This document shows, one piece after another, positions 1 through 12,189 of a DNA stretch of 64,000 bases. Under the pieces are notes generated by a model. It was not told the origin of the DNA, searched no databases, and saw only the letters and a list, made by a program, of their open reading frames with translations. The DNA is from Norana najaformis. Its lineage: Eukaryota > Annelida > Clitellata > Crassiclitellata > Hormogastridae. Location of the stretch: NCBI GenBank assembly GCA_964023275.1, contig OZ029927.1, positions 14,665,952-14,729,951 of the forward strand, in the 5' to 3' direction. A program made the position numbers and the translations under genes. Positions within the stretch are counted from its first letter, which is position 1, and each line of letters begins with the position of its first letter.

Positions 1-719
1 CGAGACGAGCAGTCATGCGAGACATGCTCCAGTTCATCAAATCGACTTAAATATTAAAGCAACCATTTTTCATCGCAAAAAGACCGCAAAAGTTAACCTC
101 TTTTGTTGTTAAATCAATTGAATAAGAAATGACTTCAAATTGCACACCCAACGAAATCAATACAATTCTGACAGCACATAAAAGTATATTACATACCTAC
201 ATATATATACATATATATTAATTTGCCTGAGACTCAGAATATATATAGATATATGTAAATATATATATATATAGTATATCATACATATCAATTTATTTAC
301 AAGAAAATGCTGAAACTAGCGCCTGCATGAGCGAAACTAAGCAGACGTAATGGATGTCGTCTGCATTTAAGCACAATGAGTGTCAAGCTCTTTCAAATCT
401 TCGACAACAAGACGTGATATATACTCTGTGGTCGTTCATCATCCTTCCATACAAACGCCTTTCATCTGATCTGCAGACGAGGACTAATTGACGAAACCTA
501 TATATATTATATATATGTATATATATATATAATAGTCCCCTATATGTAAACATAATAGCATGAGCCATATTAAGACCGGTGTGTGTGTATATTATATATA
601 CATGGATGTCAAATGTTCTTTGTGCAGACGCCATGGCTAATGTAGACCTGCGGATGCATCGCGGTTATCAAAGACAGCGATGGTGATAGTGTTCTTCTAT
701 ATACGCCAGCAGCGCCTTA

Positions 720-752
<33 letters not shown>

Positions 753-1172
753 ATACTGAGGATGCTTCTGGCTCTCAAGTACCTTGCCTTTTGTTCTTCT
801 CAGGCAACTCCGCACAATGCAAGACGATCTTAGCTCTTTTGGATAACAACTTACTTTGTATGTATATATACACAATATATTATATAATATGCAAAATATA
901 TGTAATGTATATTGGATGAATGTTATATTAGCCTATAAACACACACATATATAGACGTCTACTAAAACATGGTTTTGGCTTGTGTATATATTCGTCTGTT
1001 CAGAGCGCCCATGTATTCATGTATATGAATATTCATATAGCGCTGTTTAGAACCGAATAAAGGCACCACATAAATCTACTCTGCTGCAAAAACTCGTTTA
1101 ATACATACTTAAGAACATAAGAAACAATAAATTGCATTATAGAACAAGATATATTTGAAGTCAATATATATA
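1..1172. other. AT-rich noncoding stretch with short TA and CTG runs
   Basis: No supported gene. The stretch is AT-rich with many TATATA runs (for example 185-275 and 498-530). A (CTG) run of about 10 copies lies at 721-752. The short open frames here are low complexity and have no recognisable domain. Confidence 0.6.
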
Positions 1173-1338
1173 TATGTATGTATGTATGTATGTATGCATG
1201 TATGTATGTATGTATGTATGTATGTATGTATGTATGTATGTATGTATGTATGTATGTATGTATCTATGCATGTATGTATGTATGCATGCATGTATGTATG
1301 CATGCGTATGCATGTATGTATGTATATATGTATGTATA
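1173..1338. repeat. (TATG)n microsatellite
   Basis: About 40 tandem tetranucleotides with a few CATG variants towards the right end. It is open in several frames on both strands, which explains the long Met/Tyr/Val/Cys and Ile/His/Thr frames across it. Confidence 0.95.
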
Positions 1339-1903
1339 CAAATGAAGCCATCTTTTCGCGAGACCGCGAAGTCCAACGGCTTATTACGGCGACTTTTGCA
1401 GAGCGGCGCAATAAATTAGCCAAAGCAATTAGCCATCGATTTTCAGCAAGCCATAGACGGTACTATATGTGGCTCGAACCGGTCAACAATAAATCGCCGA
1501 TCTGCTCCACTTATCCCCGGGGATCGTGGACGAACGAACAATATGCAGTGAACGTGTATGCATAGGCAAACATACACAGGCAAACATTCACACACACTCT
1601 CCCACACATACACGCAAACTGCTTCTGTTACCTCTGACATCAAAGACGACCGTCGTTAAAAGAAGTCATGGAATACTGTAAATAACTAAGCCGACCTGTA
1701 TACATGCGGATGCGAAACGACAAAGCCGATCATAACTCAGCTGATGAATGGCCGAACTTAAAGTGCACTGATCTCTACTTATGTAGCGCTCTATACGGAC
1801 CCCCGTGGATGAAATCGATGTCTCGGTAATAACAAACACGCAGGTGATACATCATAAAAGCTTCTTTCAGACGAAGATTAACAGACGCCGACCCATCGTT
1901 ATA

Positions 1904-1994
1904 TCTAAATATCGATACACGTTATGTGTATATATATATACATAACGTTATGTGTGTACATATATATATATACATAACGTGTATCGATATTTAT
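1904..1994. repeat. Imperfect palindrome / cruciform-forming repeat
   Basis: The arm ATCGATACACGTTATGT (from about 1911) is matched by ACATAACGTGTATCGAT (ending about 1988). The centre is TA-rich and repeats the CATAAC/GTTATG motif. It could be a small foldback element or a replication-generated hairpin. No coding. Confidence 0.75.
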
Positions 1995-2083
1995 ATATAT
2001 ATTTATATTACATTTATATATATAATGTAAACATAAGAACGTCATAAAATCAATATATGTGCGAATGAAAATACCGATTTATG

Positions 2084-2093
<10 letters not shown>

Positions 2094-2152
<59 letters not shown>
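2094..2152. repeat. (AT)n microsatellite
   Basis: About 29 uninterrupted AT dinucleotides. Confidence 0.97.
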
Positions 2153-2154
<2 letters not shown>

Positions 2155-2639
2155 AAGACGGGTATAGATATATACTGCTCTTCCTTGCATATAAAAACGG
2201 TCTCCCACTGTTGCACTGTCAGCGATATAGGTACACAACAGGTGCGCGCGAGCAGTCGATATTCGTCAAATCGGTTTGTAATAAACATATACATTAGTGC
2301 GTGGTTTATGAGCGAGAGCGCGAAATGTTGACGCCAGGAGACTGAATTTGAAAAACAAGTGTGACGTTGGAAGACATCGTGAAATATGATACGTTTGAGT
2401 TTGATAGACATTCACGTCACATTCAAAGCAATCCATCTTCCATGTATCGATGTTTGGAGGATATTTTTGATGTCAGTGATGGGACAGATGCGGAATTTTA
2501 TAAAGGGGTGGCGTAAGCAAAGTGGTATTTAACTTCGCTGAAAACTTTTCGACGACCTCTTTAGATCATCGGCAAAAATACTTCAAAGTTTTTTCGGCAT
2601 CAAGTTTTTGATCACTTAAAAAATTTATTTGTTAGTTTT

Positions 2640-2955
2640 CCATATTTTTATGACTTCCCGAGACTTTTTGATGATTTTTAGATGATCAACAGTTATTTTA
2701 GTTTTCCCTTTAATCGCGACAGTCTGCTTACAAGTTAACGAGATATATTTATATATAAACTGGAGAAATTGGAGAATAATGGTAACATATAACATGCAAA
2801 CATATATATATATTAAATATATATGTTTGCAAACATTCAAACATTTATATATATGTTTGCATGTTACATATTGCGATTATTCTCCAATTTCTCCAGTTTT
2901 TTATGACTCCCCGAGACTTTTTGATGAATTTTAGATGTTCACCAGTTATTTTAGT
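2640..2955. repeat. Nested inverted and direct repeats
   Basis: A segment around 2757-2813 (beginning AACTGGAGAAATTGGAGAAT) is repeated in reverse complement around 2837-2900. Outside it, the phrase containing CCGAGACTTTTTGATGA occurs at about 2658 and again at about 2912 in the same orientation. This suggests a foldback element or an inverted duplication that captured flanking DNA. Confidence 0.75.
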
Positions 2956-3282
2956 TTATTCTGTTTATTCTCCCAGTTATTTTAGTTTATTCTGTTTATT
3001 CTCCCAGTTATTTTAGTTTATTCTGTTTATTCTCCCAGTTGTTTTAGTTTATTCTGTTTATTCTCCCAGTTGTTTTAGTTTATTCTGTTTATTCTCCCAA
3101 TTATTTTAGTTTATTCTGTTTATTCTCCCAGTTATTTTAGTTTATTCTGTTTATTCTCCCAGTTGTTTTAGTTTATTCTGTTTATTCTCCCAGTTATTTT
3201 AGTTTATTCTGTTTATTCTCCCAATTATTTTAGTTTATTCTGTTTATTCTCCCAGTTATTTTAGTTTATTCTGTTTATCCTC
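2942..3282. repeat. 31-bp minisatellite, about 11 copies
   Basis: The unit is CCCAGTTATTTTAGTTTATT followed by CTGTTTATTCT (31 bp), repeated almost without divergence. The main variants are TTG for TTA and CCCAA for CCCAG. It grades leftwards into a sequence at about 2690 that shares CAGTTATTTTAGTTT, so that region probably seeded the array. Confidence 0.95.
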
Positions 3283-3324
3283 CTGAATATAGGGGCCTAC
3301 CTCTATTCTGGATCGCATCTTCCT

Positions 3325-3705
3325 CTTCATCCTTTTCATTTTCCTTCTCCACCTGCCACTGTTCCTCAGTCTCCTTTTCTTCTTCCTCTCCTCCTCCTTC
3401 CTACTGCCCAGCCATCTCTTCTTCATATTCCTATTTTTCCTCTTTCTTCCCCTCTTCATCCTTCTCCACCCAGTCCTCCTCTTCCTTTTCCTAGTTTTTC
3501 TTCTTTTCCATCATCTCCTCCTCCTTCATCTCTTCTTCTTCCTCTTTTCCTCGTTCGTCCTTCTCCTCCTATTCCTCCTCTTCTTTCTTTTACACCTCTT
3601 CCTTTCTCTTGTTTTCTCCTCTTTTTTCCTCCTCTTCCTTCCACTTCTCGTCCTCCTCCTAGTCCTCCTCATCTTAGTCTTCCTCCTCCTTCTCTCTGCT
3701 TCCTT
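3325..3705. repeat. Polypyrimidine (CTT/CCT) tract
   Basis: Nearly pure C/T on the plus strand. It gives Lys/Arg/Glu/Gly-rich spurious frames on the minus strand. Such tracts can form triplex DNA. Confidence 0.9.
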
Positions 3706-4479
3706 GTCGATGCATGTACGTGTAAGAAGCACATAAAAGAACGATGACAACAGCAACGTGTAACAGCTGAATGAATCGTAGTCCGCCGTAGACAAGATTT
3801 ACAACATCGTTGATCTGTCAAAACAATGCGCTTCACGCGGAGACAAGAACAAAAGAACCGCCTACCGTGCAAGCAAAATTATTTTCGTGCCCAATAAATA
3901 CAAAAATTGTCGATAATTATACGAAATTATGTTGGTCACAAGTGTAGGCATATAACAATTGCTCTATTTAACACCTTGTACAACAAGAACACGTCTAACT
4001 GTTTAATATTTCTCATGAGTTGGCCTGTAGATGTTTGCGATTAGACACAAGATTTGAAGCAATGAAGGCTTATGCTGACTCACGTGCACTTAGTATATAT
4101 TACATATTTTATATATAACATATAATATATGTAATATATATATGTTATAATATAATTTGTATTCAAACACTTATCTGTACATAGCGTATTTAAAGAAAAT
4201 CTCAAAGGTGCCGAAACATGGAGAGAGGTGAAATTTCAATCAATCATCAAATTAAGAAAAGATGCCTTATTTGCGCTCCATATACAGTTAAGAACTTCGG
4301 AAGCTTTACAAATGTAAATATAACTTGAGTAAAGTAAATTAGTTTTTGTACAAAAAGAGGTAAACATAATCACACCTACATCACGTTAAGGTAAAAAATA
4401 CAGTCAGCTAAGATCTCGTAATTGCTCAGTATATGTACACCTCTCTCAATAATCATTTAAGACTAACTAACCTTTTACA
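3706..4479. other. Noncoding spacer before LINE A
   Basis: No gene supported. A TA-rich palindromic stretch lies at about 4085-4150. The LINE sequence begins abruptly at about 4472-4480, immediately after an in-frame TAA (4468-4470). Confidence 0.5.
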
Positions 4480-5697
4480 GCCTTCGACACCATAGATCAC
4501 AATATCTTACTCCACCGACTTTCAACCTGGTTTGGTTTTGCTGACACTGCTCTCCTATGGATACAGTCTTATCTCTCCTCCCGCTCTTTCTCTGTTAAAA
4601 CTTCGGAAGCCTCTTCTAAGTCATGCCCTCTCACTTGCGGAGTTCCACAAGGCTCCGTTCTTGGACCTCTTCTGTTTATCCTCTACACTACCCCACTCAG
4701 TTCACTCATTAAAGCATCCTCCGTTGACCATCACCTCTATGCTGATGACACCCAACTATTCATCTCTTTCTCTCCAAATTGTTTCAATGAATCTACAGAT
4801 CATCTTCTTTGTGTGGTTAAACAAATCTCCTCTTGGATGACATCTAATCTCTTATGCCTGAACCCATCTAAAACTGAATTCATTCTTATAGGCCTACGTG
4901 ACCAGCTCAAGAAAATTCCTGACCCCTCTATCTCCCTCAGCCTGGACTCTGCCTCCACCCACACCTTTAATACTAACTCCTCTGTCCGTAATTTAGGTGT
5001 TATTTTCGACCAGAACCTTACTTTTTCTGATCATATCACCCATCTTTCCCGCTCTTGCTTTATGCATATCCGCGATCTTCGCAGAATCCGTCCTATGCTT
5101 GACTTCAAAACCGCTTCTATCATTGCCACATCCATAGTTCATGCAAAACTTGACTACTGCAATTCACTTTTTCTCAATATTGACACAACCCAGATAAATC
5201 GCCTACAAGCTATCCAGAATGCTCTGGCACGTGCTGTCACCAAAACCCCCAAACACCATCACATCACCCCTGTTCTCAAATCACTGCACTGGCTTAAAAT
5301 ACCAGAACGAATAGAGTACAAAGTCTTATCCCTCACCTACAACACACTTCAATCCTCCCAACCCTCCTATCTTCGTCAATTATTTACTATCCAACCACTC
5401 CGTTCAACCCGCTCCTCATCTGTCCTAACACTTCTTCGCCTTCCCGTCACCTCATCCTTAAAATTTGGAAATCGCTCCATAGCCATAGCTGCCCCACCCC
5501 TTTGGAATAAACTCCCGCCAGAATTGCGACAGTTGTCTGGTCAATCACACGAACTCACCAACACTTCACCTCTTTCAGTTTCTGCGCAGGTCTTTCACTC
5601 AAGACTGAAAACACTTCTTTTCCAGAAATCTTATCCTGATTCTTCCTCTTCCCCTTATCTCTCTTCTCGCTTCAATTTCAAACAGCATCCACCGTAG
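4480..5697 (+). CDS. 5'-truncated non-LTR retrotransposon reverse transcriptase (LINE A)
   Basis: The frame is open without interruption for 405 codons plus TAG, and begins inside the RT domain, so the copy is 5'-truncated and has no true start. Visible RT landmarks are the FDTIDH motif at the left edge, the GVPQGSVLGPLLF motif (about 4651-4680) and the catalytic YADDTQLF motif (about 4738-4761). The thumb region and C-terminal part follow, with the LHWLKIPERIEYK and PPLWNKLPPELRQ motifs usual in jockey/CR1/L2-like LINEs. RT copies LINE RNA into a nicked chromosomal target. The endonuclease and N-terminal half are missing, so this copy cannot act alone. The intact frame suggests a fairly young insertion. 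The exact clade cannot be fixed by eye. Confidence 0.92.
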   Translation, partial: AFDTIDHNILLHRLSTWFGFADTALLWIQSYLSSRSFSVKTSEASSKSCPLTCGVPQGSVLGPLLFILYTTPLSSLIKASSVDHHLYADDTQLFISFSPNCFNESTDHLLCVVKQISSWMTSNLLCLNPSKTEFILIGLRDQLKKIPDPSISLSLDSASTHTFNTNSSVRNLGVIFDQNLTFSDHITHLSRSCFMHIRDLRRIRPMLDFKTASIIATSIVHAKLDYCNSLFLNIDTTQINRLQAIQNALARAVTKTPKHHHITPVLKSLHWLKIPERIEYKVLSLTYNTLQSSQPSYLRQLFTIQPLRSTRSSSVLTLLRLPVTSSLKFGNRSIAIAAPPLWNKLPPELRQLSGQSHELTNTSPLSVSAQVFHSRLKTLLFQKSYPDSSSSPYLSSRFNFKQHPP

Positions 5698-5856
5698 CCG
5701 TCCGACTGTCTGAGTGCCTGACTCCTGGATCTTGACCCTTTGCCTATCGATTTTGTTTTGACTGAGCGCCTGTGAATAAGCTGGTTCCCGCGACTTAGCT
5801 TTCGTTGAGCGCTGTAGAAATCTCGAGATTACGATTACGATTACGATTACGATTAC
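5698..5856 (+). mobile_element. LINE A 3' UTR and (ATTACG)n tail
   Basis: The 3' UTR runs from the RT stop to a hexanucleotide tail of about five GATTAC/ATTACG units. The same segment, with TTTGTTTTGACTGAGCGCCT and GCGCTGTAGAAATCTCG, recurs at 14250-14388, 27325-27590, 35146-35400, 48464-48700, 51906-52158 and 56045-56185. It therefore serves as the marker of this family's 3' end. Confidence 0.93.
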
Positions 5857-7833
5857 TTTGGACTAAAAATATGCATCTTATAAACAAAAAACATTAGTCC
5901 ACATATAAGAACGTGTATTCACGATTATGTACTCCCAATATCTTGCATTTGGCTCATTCATGCATGACTTGCATGCCGTCGAACTTTGACCCGCCCTGCC
6001 CCAGTTTTGTTGCACCTTTGCGTCCTCGCCGATTGGCTAAAGAAACACACCTATAGCGCAAACGAGTCAACGCTCTTCGTGATGGAATTAGCAGGGTTCC
6101 GGAAGCCATGGCGCCAAAGGTGCCAATGCTCACGCAAGTTTTGGCTCTGTGACGCCGAGACAGGAGCATGCTCACACAACATTTTGGGCAACGGATATAT
6201 CTACCTATGCCACTGAACAAACATTAATACTATAAAAAATAATATAGCGATATATACTTTGATATTACGTAACAAATTTTGCAAGTGACGAAATATTCTT
6301 TTCCAGTGGTTGTAAAAAATTTTTTAAAAAACATTCTTGTAGATTATATCGCTTAGGTCTGTACTTGGCCGAGGTTGGCTCACACAACTTTTAAACGCTT
6401 CCCGGGTCACTGGGAATTAGGGTATGTTTTGGGCCCTACATATGCCTGTATAATCCTGTACAAGCATTTTACACACTGATTCTAGTTAGAGCAGCTGTAT
6501 GTATTCAAGCAAGCAAGGGTCTTTGTTGAAATCGAAGTCAGCGGCTGAAGCCGTTGCAGTGGTTAACCAGATGTTCTGGCGTCGCATCGGCTGCCAGCGA
6601 CTGAATTATGGGCTGTCCTTGCAGACAGTTCTGTCGGCTCCAGATGCTCTCGACATCAGCAATAGACCGTTTAAGTGGAGACCAAAACTAGCGCTTCTGT
6701 CAGCAACGGGGCCGCTTACCATTAATTTTTGATCAGTCTGGTGGGAATTGACATTAAAAAAATTTCTGGCTAATTTATTAGAAGACCTACTACATGTAGT
6801 TCCTCATCTTCGATGAAGCGAGGTTAAAAAAAACTGAACGTTTTGTCAGCTATCAACTCTGGATGGAATCCGTTCGCAATCGCAATGGTAATTGCAAATT
6901 TATACAGCACCTTTTCAAGAAAACCAATCAGAAGTGCTCCCAATCTGATAACATAAGGTCACGATCAAATATAATGGTTTTCAATCGCTGTCGTAGTAAA
7001 GTTAGTTGGGGTCTACCTGTCCGCGGGAGTCCACTATTGGTAACTTTTTTATATCTTGTCTTGATATTGTGTGATCCGGTGGAGAGCACTTCTGATGGTT
7101 TTCATTAAGAGGTGCTATATAAATTTGCAATTACAATTTCTCTCATTGGTGAACTTTCTGTTCTTAATGACTTTTAACATCGTTTATCTTGTCTTGCCTT
7201 GTCTTAAAATATTTTCTCGATAATAGTTTAGAGCCGAAACCGGTAGTTTCGGTCAAGTTTCAGTTTCGATTTTGAAACGGAAACTGTGCAAAAAGGTGGT
7301 TGCTTAACATCAATGATAACAGTTAATATCAACATCGTTTTGAACACTTTGAAGTTTGTTAGGTCTATATATAGTAGCTCTAAAGCTTCTGCACCAAGAT
7401 TGTAAACTCCACCACTGCCGTATTCGGCCGGCACCTCATCTTTTTCGCCATAAAACAGCGTCGTTAAAAAGAAAACTTCCTTCCAAAATTATTAAATAAT
7501 TTTATAATTAATTTGAGTCATCTAACGTTTTTAATAGCATACTATAATTCAATCACAGAAGTTACGTTTCTAATGTACGATTTGGGTTTCAGCCGAAATC
7601 AAATGCTAGTTTTGGTTCCGTAACCGAAACTAAAACCTTTGGTTCCATAACCGAAACTGAAACTCGGGCTCTGGTTTTCAGTAACGGCCGACACTAAACA
7701 CATCCACTTCGCTTCTAATTTACGGTTAACGGTCGACATTAAAGTTTTGACGCCGTTATGACCAGAACCGACATTATCTTCATAATCAGAGGTAACCCAG
7801 AATTAGCCCTAACTACTTTAAAGCACTCGAACT
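5857..7833. other. Unique-looking noncoding region
   Basis: No coding region is supported. The frames at 5954-6220, 6499-6732 and 6863-7108 are short and have no domain or splice context. At about 7228-7700 variants of CCGAAACT/GTTTCGG recur (a GGTTCCGTAACCGAAACT-like phrase appears several times), a weak degenerate repeat. Confidence 0.45.
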
Positions 7834-7960
7834 ACTTAAACTTTTAACTTTAAACTTTTTAAACTTTTAAATTTTTAAACTTTTAAACTTTCAAATTTTT
7901 AAACTTTTAAACTTTTAAACTTTTAAACTTTTAAACTTTTAAACTTTTAAACTTTTAACT
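7834..7960. repeat. (AAACTTTT)n minisatellite flanked by 18-bp direct repeats
   Basis: About 12 units of roughly 9 bp (CTTTTAAA-type). The 18-mer AACTACTTTAAAGCACTC occurs at 7811-7828 and again at 7957-7974, bracketing the array. Confidence 0.9.
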
Positions 7961-8085
7961 ACTTTAAAGCACTCAAAGCGCCTTTCCAGTTTTATTTAAT
8001 CGTTGTTGATAGAAGGTCGAAATAAAATCACTTTACTACGTTTGCATATTAACGAAGAACATTAAAGGATATGACGCAACAGTAG

Positions 8086-8260
8086 AGAACATGGTGAAAC
8101 AATGGAGGACTGGTGGAACACTGGAGAACATGGTGGGACAACGAAGGACATGGTGTTACAATGGACGACATGGTGGAACAATAGAGCAACCAATGTAGCG
8201 TATGAGAGACGACAGAACAATAGAGGAAGTGACAGAACAACGGAAAATTTGTAGTTGCAG
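8086..8260. repeat. Degenerate minisatellite of about 20 bp
   Basis: Repeated variants of ACATGGTGGAACAATGGA in tandem, considerably diverged. The minus-strand frame across it (8049-8381) is judged spurious. Confidence 0.75.
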
Positions 8261-8518
8261 CAGAGAGGAGCGCTGGTGTTTCACTTCCACATCCGGGTAC
8301 AACTCCACTTGCTATTGCGTCACGTGATATTGACAATGGGTTGTTAGGCCGCAAAGCAAAGTAGTTCAGCCGAAGACCCACATCAGAACCACGACGTTAA
8401 GGGCTGTTGCTATTGGAGACATGTAATCAAACGAGATTACCTTACCTTACCTTACTTATGGTTACATCCGAACTTATTCTTCTTTTATTGCAGCGATTTT
8501 GTGACATACTTTTAATTG

Positions 8519-8848
8519 TCTTCATACACACATACATACATACATAAATGCATGTATACATATACGTACGTACGTACGTACAGACATAAATGCATACATA
8601 CATACATAAATGCATACATACATACATAAATGCATAAATGCATACATACATACATAAATGCATACATAAACGCATGCATACATACATACATACATACATA
8701 AATGCATACATACACACATACATACATACACACATACACACATACATACATACATAAATGCAAACATACATACATCCATTCATACATCCATACATACATA
8801 CATACACATACATACACATACATACACATACATACATACATGCATACA
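8519..8848. repeat. (CATA)n microsatellite complex
   Basis: Tandem CATA with AATG, CGTA and CACA variants. It explains the long Met/Cys/Val/Tyr frames on the minus strand. Confidence 0.95.
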
Positions 8849-8879
8849 ATCCAGACGTGGATCAGACACCGACGCACAG

Positions 8880-9960
8880 TATTACAACCATCCGATTTGT
8901 TCCTCTTTCTCTGGCACCAAAACAAAGGCATCACCTGTTCATCAGAACAATGAGCCTCCTTGTCTTCAACACTCACCTTTTGCCAGTCGTCGACCACTCG
9001 TCTTGAAGAGCAACTGAACCGAGTCGGGTATTGTCGTAGTTCTGCTTCCTCCTCCGTTCGACCAACCGTATCCGCCCACACGTGAACTGCAGACCGATTC
9101 CAGCATTCCGCCACGTTATATACATCTGGGACGCACGTGTTGGCCGCGCCGACGCCGTCCAATCAGCGCGCAGATAACTGTGCCAAGGTCAGAGGTTGGA
9201 GTTCAGTCGACGACGCTTCATTGGCTCGATCGGACTGTCACTGGCGGAGGGAGGGGGCGGGCGCCGTGGCCGGCATTTGTCACTGACAATGTTAATGCGC
9301 GATAAGGCTTCGGCTGCTATCAACTGTCAGTGCGCGCGCCAAGAATATGGAGACGTATCTGCTCTGCTCGAGGAGGCAGTCTCGCGCCGCGCTCGGTTGC
9401 CCGCCCGGCCTCTGAATGACGGACTATCGCACGGGGATCGATCCGTTCGCACGATGAGTCATCGCTATCCTCCCTCCATCCCTCCCTCCCTCCGTTACTT
9501 CATCCCTCCCGCCCTCGCTTCCTTCTTTTCTGTCGCCATCTAGTGGTCGTCTAAGCGTCCTTTCGACTCGTTTTTGTTTCTGCACGCGTGGTAGTCTTTC
9601 ACGGTGTCGCGCTAAGGGACAATTGTACCGGGTGGAGTAAGATTGTGCTGACTGCTTATGTCGTTTCCAAAGTTAACTGTGGCATTGACTTTTGAAGCTA
9701 GACGAATAAGCGATCATTGTCGATTAGTACGCGAAACCGCGTCGTACCACATCCCGTGCGCATGTCTCTTCCCTCGCAGCACCGTCGCGTCCGAAGCTCT
9801 TTGTTACAGGTAGTGTCAGGTCCGTCCACTAGTCGGCGCCACTTCTGGTATCCGAATCGATCACTAGGTGTCGCTAGGCAGTTCGTTAATCGCGCGCTCT
9901 CCGTCGGCAGACCGCGTTAGCTTAATTTCGGGAGGGATTAGGGCGACATCTGTAGTCGAC
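8880..9960. other. GC- and CpG-rich noncoding block
   Basis: Base composition changes sharply from the microsatellite on the left: CpG is frequent, with short CCTCCCTCC runs at 9470-9515. No domain-bearing frame or convincing exon was found. A promoter-like CpG region or a conserved regulatory element of a nearby gene are possibilities, but neither is shown. Confidence 0.35.
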
Positions 9961-10344
9961 CCACGGCTTATTATGGGACTCGAACGCGGAAAATTGCTTC
10001 GAGAAAAGTGTCATTAGCGCGAAACTGAACAAATACGGCGCACGAACGGTAACAATAACCAGCAGCATCGTCAAGGGCCACTCCTCAGCCGATAATCTGC
10101 TGTTTCTGCTGGCCTAGGCCTATCTTTCTGTAGATGGGAAGGCCTGCCGCGGCAGACCTAGAGAAGATACTCGAAAACCCTCTGAGTCACGATCGAATAG
10201 GAGAACGGATAAGTCGCCACTTTGTCGATCTGAGTAAACGTTTAATTAAGCCTTAAAATTTTCTACGAATGTGTGATTGCTTTGTTTATTACTCAAGACG
10301 GTTTTCTCCAAATAAAAATGGCACCAGTTTGGGTCACGACCCAC

Positions 10345-10552
10345 AGAGAGGCAGGCAGACAGACAGACAGACAGACAGGCAGGCAGGAATGGTACCTTGA
10401 GATATTTTCAGGGAGTGGCAGGCAGGCAGGCAGACAGGCAGACAGGCAGACAGACAGGCAGACAGGCAGGCAGACAGGCAGACAGACAGACAGGCAGGCA
10501 GGCAGGCAGACAGACAGACAGACAGGCAGGCAGACAGACAGGCAGGCAGGGA
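10345..10552. repeat. (CAGA/CAGG)n microsatellite in two blocks
   Basis: Blocks at about 10348-10388 and 10417-10552. Each ends with a near-identical phrase (GCAGGAATGGTACCT and GCAGGGATGGTACCT), so the second block probably arose by duplication of the first with its flank. Confidence 0.93.
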
Positions 10553-10659
10553 TGGTACCTCAACAATTTAACTAGACTAAAATAAAATAAAATAAAAATG
10601 TATAATGGTGAATGACACATAGCAAATAACAGAATTTTAAATACACGTATAGTAGTAGT

Positions 10660-10770
10660 AGTTCCGATGTTTAACGACATCTTATGGCATCAAAAGCCGT
10701 TGACGTCGCCCTCCTCCTTTATCCAGGCTTGGGACTGGCATTACTTGAGTGCGCCAATCGCGGAGTTAAA
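10660..10770 (+). repeat. Interspersed repeat family R1
   Basis: Contains GACGTCGCCCTCCTCCTTTA followed by TCCAGGCTTGGGACTGGCA, preceded by an ACGACATCTTATGGCATCAAA-type phrase. The same module recurs at about 11190-11260 (+), 11555-11735 (-), 23640-23755 (-) and 40985-41075 (+). Shorter pieces (GTCAACGGCC...CATAAGATGTCG) lie at 12190-12330, 24003-24055, 31600-31640 and 52918-52985. It behaves like a SINE or a LINE 3' end of unknown type. Confidence 0.8.
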
Positions 10771-11189
10771 ATACATGTATAGTGAATAGATTTTCGTTTT
10801 ATAATTCAGCAGCTGAATGACTTAAACGTTGTTCAAATATACCTCTAACCACATTGAGTCTGACTGCGTCACTTCCTGGAGAAAATTAAGAAACTCTACT
10901 GCATATTACACGCGACTCACGCCATCTTGCGAGATGGATTAAAAGTCGAGATCGAACGAATTATTGTATTTTTAAAGCGCATTTTTCTTAGGCAACATTT
11001 TTCCGAGTGAACAAAATCACAACACGCTTTGTCTGTGCTGCATGACTCTTACGAAGTCGAGTTTGACGATGCCAATTGGTTTTGGGACGAATGAATGAAT
11101 GGGGAAAGAGCGCAAATTATTTTGTATTCATACACGCAAACGTATTAGTTAGAAAACTGAGTGTTGCGTAGTAGTAGTAGTAGTTCTAA

Positions 11190-11260
11190 TGTTTAAAGGT
11201 CGTTTATTTCGCCCTCCTCTATTACCCAGGTTTGGGACTGGCACTGCTCGAGTGTCGGAG
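11190..11260 (+). repeat. Interspersed repeat family R1 copy (partial)
   Basis: Short copy sharing GCCCTCCTC and GTTTGGGACTGGCAC with the other R1 copies. Confidence 0.7.
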
Positions 11261-11554
11261 TTCTGAGTGCTACATTAACTGACTCACTGTATACATTACA
11301 ACATGTGCTGGACTGATGAATATATAGCGTCGATGAAAGACGTTTAAAAGGTGTGTAAAGAGAGACTTGGTTTATCCAGTGTTAAATAAGTTCTTGTTGT
11401 TGCATGCCTGCCCGTGGAAGTCTAACCCTACCATACGCGTTCGAGTTTTATTTGAAAAATGAAAAAGGTTAATTACATAACTGGACTCATTTCAGTTAAC
11501 CCGTGAATTGAAACACATAACGGAAAAAACTAACGAAAGTATAAGTAGCTCTAA

Positions 11555-11735
11555 ATAAAATAAGGTCGACGCCACTGCCTTGTTTGGGGTAGTGCCAGTC
11601 CCAAGCCTGGATAAAGGAGGAGGGCGACGGCAACGGCCTTTGATGCCATAAGCTGTCGCTAAACAGTGGAACTATTAGGTCGACGTCGACGGCGCTTAAT
11701 GGCCGTAAGATGTCGCTAAACACTCAGTAATGCAA
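11555..11735 (-). repeat. Interspersed repeat family R1 copies, inverted
   Basis: GTGCCAGTCCCAAGCCTGGA and the GGAGGAGGGCGACG phrase are read in reverse orientation. A second short piece ending GATGTCGCTAAACACT follows immediately. Confidence 0.8.
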
Positions 11736-12189
11736 TTCTCTTTTAAGACACCTTAAATATGCTTCAACTGCCCCTATATATTCGCCAACTATGGCTGGAA
11801 TCTTTGTGTGTGTGTGATATCTTCTGCAGTTTGCGAATTGTCTTCAACCGTCCTCGAGCCGAAGGTTGGCTGCACCATGGACAACTTAAACAGCGAAAAA
11901 TATATAAAATATTTTCTAATCGAAGTCAACGGCCTTTGATGATAAAAAAACAGCAGTTCTCAGTGTGGTCTTTGTTTTGGAAGATATAGTTATTTTTCAT
12001 AAAATATGTTATATTTGTTAACATGTAATAGTTTTATTATCGTTATTTTGTTATGAATCGACACATTAATTTCTCAGTTTCAATTTCTAATACGGTAAAT
12101 ATCGATAGATATGCTCCACATAAACAAAGTCTGAGATCCACAATAATTTTTAAGAGCTTAAAGGAGCCCTGTGACCAAAAGTTTGAGAA

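Noticed and set aside
5821-5856. GATTACGATTACG run considered as telomere-like repeat
   Set aside because: It is the tail of LINE A and recurs at every copy of that 3' end. It is not the TTAGGG-type telomere motif.
8512-9162. 216-codon minus-strand frame
   Set aside because: More than half is (CATA)n microsatellite translation, and the remaining N-terminal part has no domain or conserved feature.
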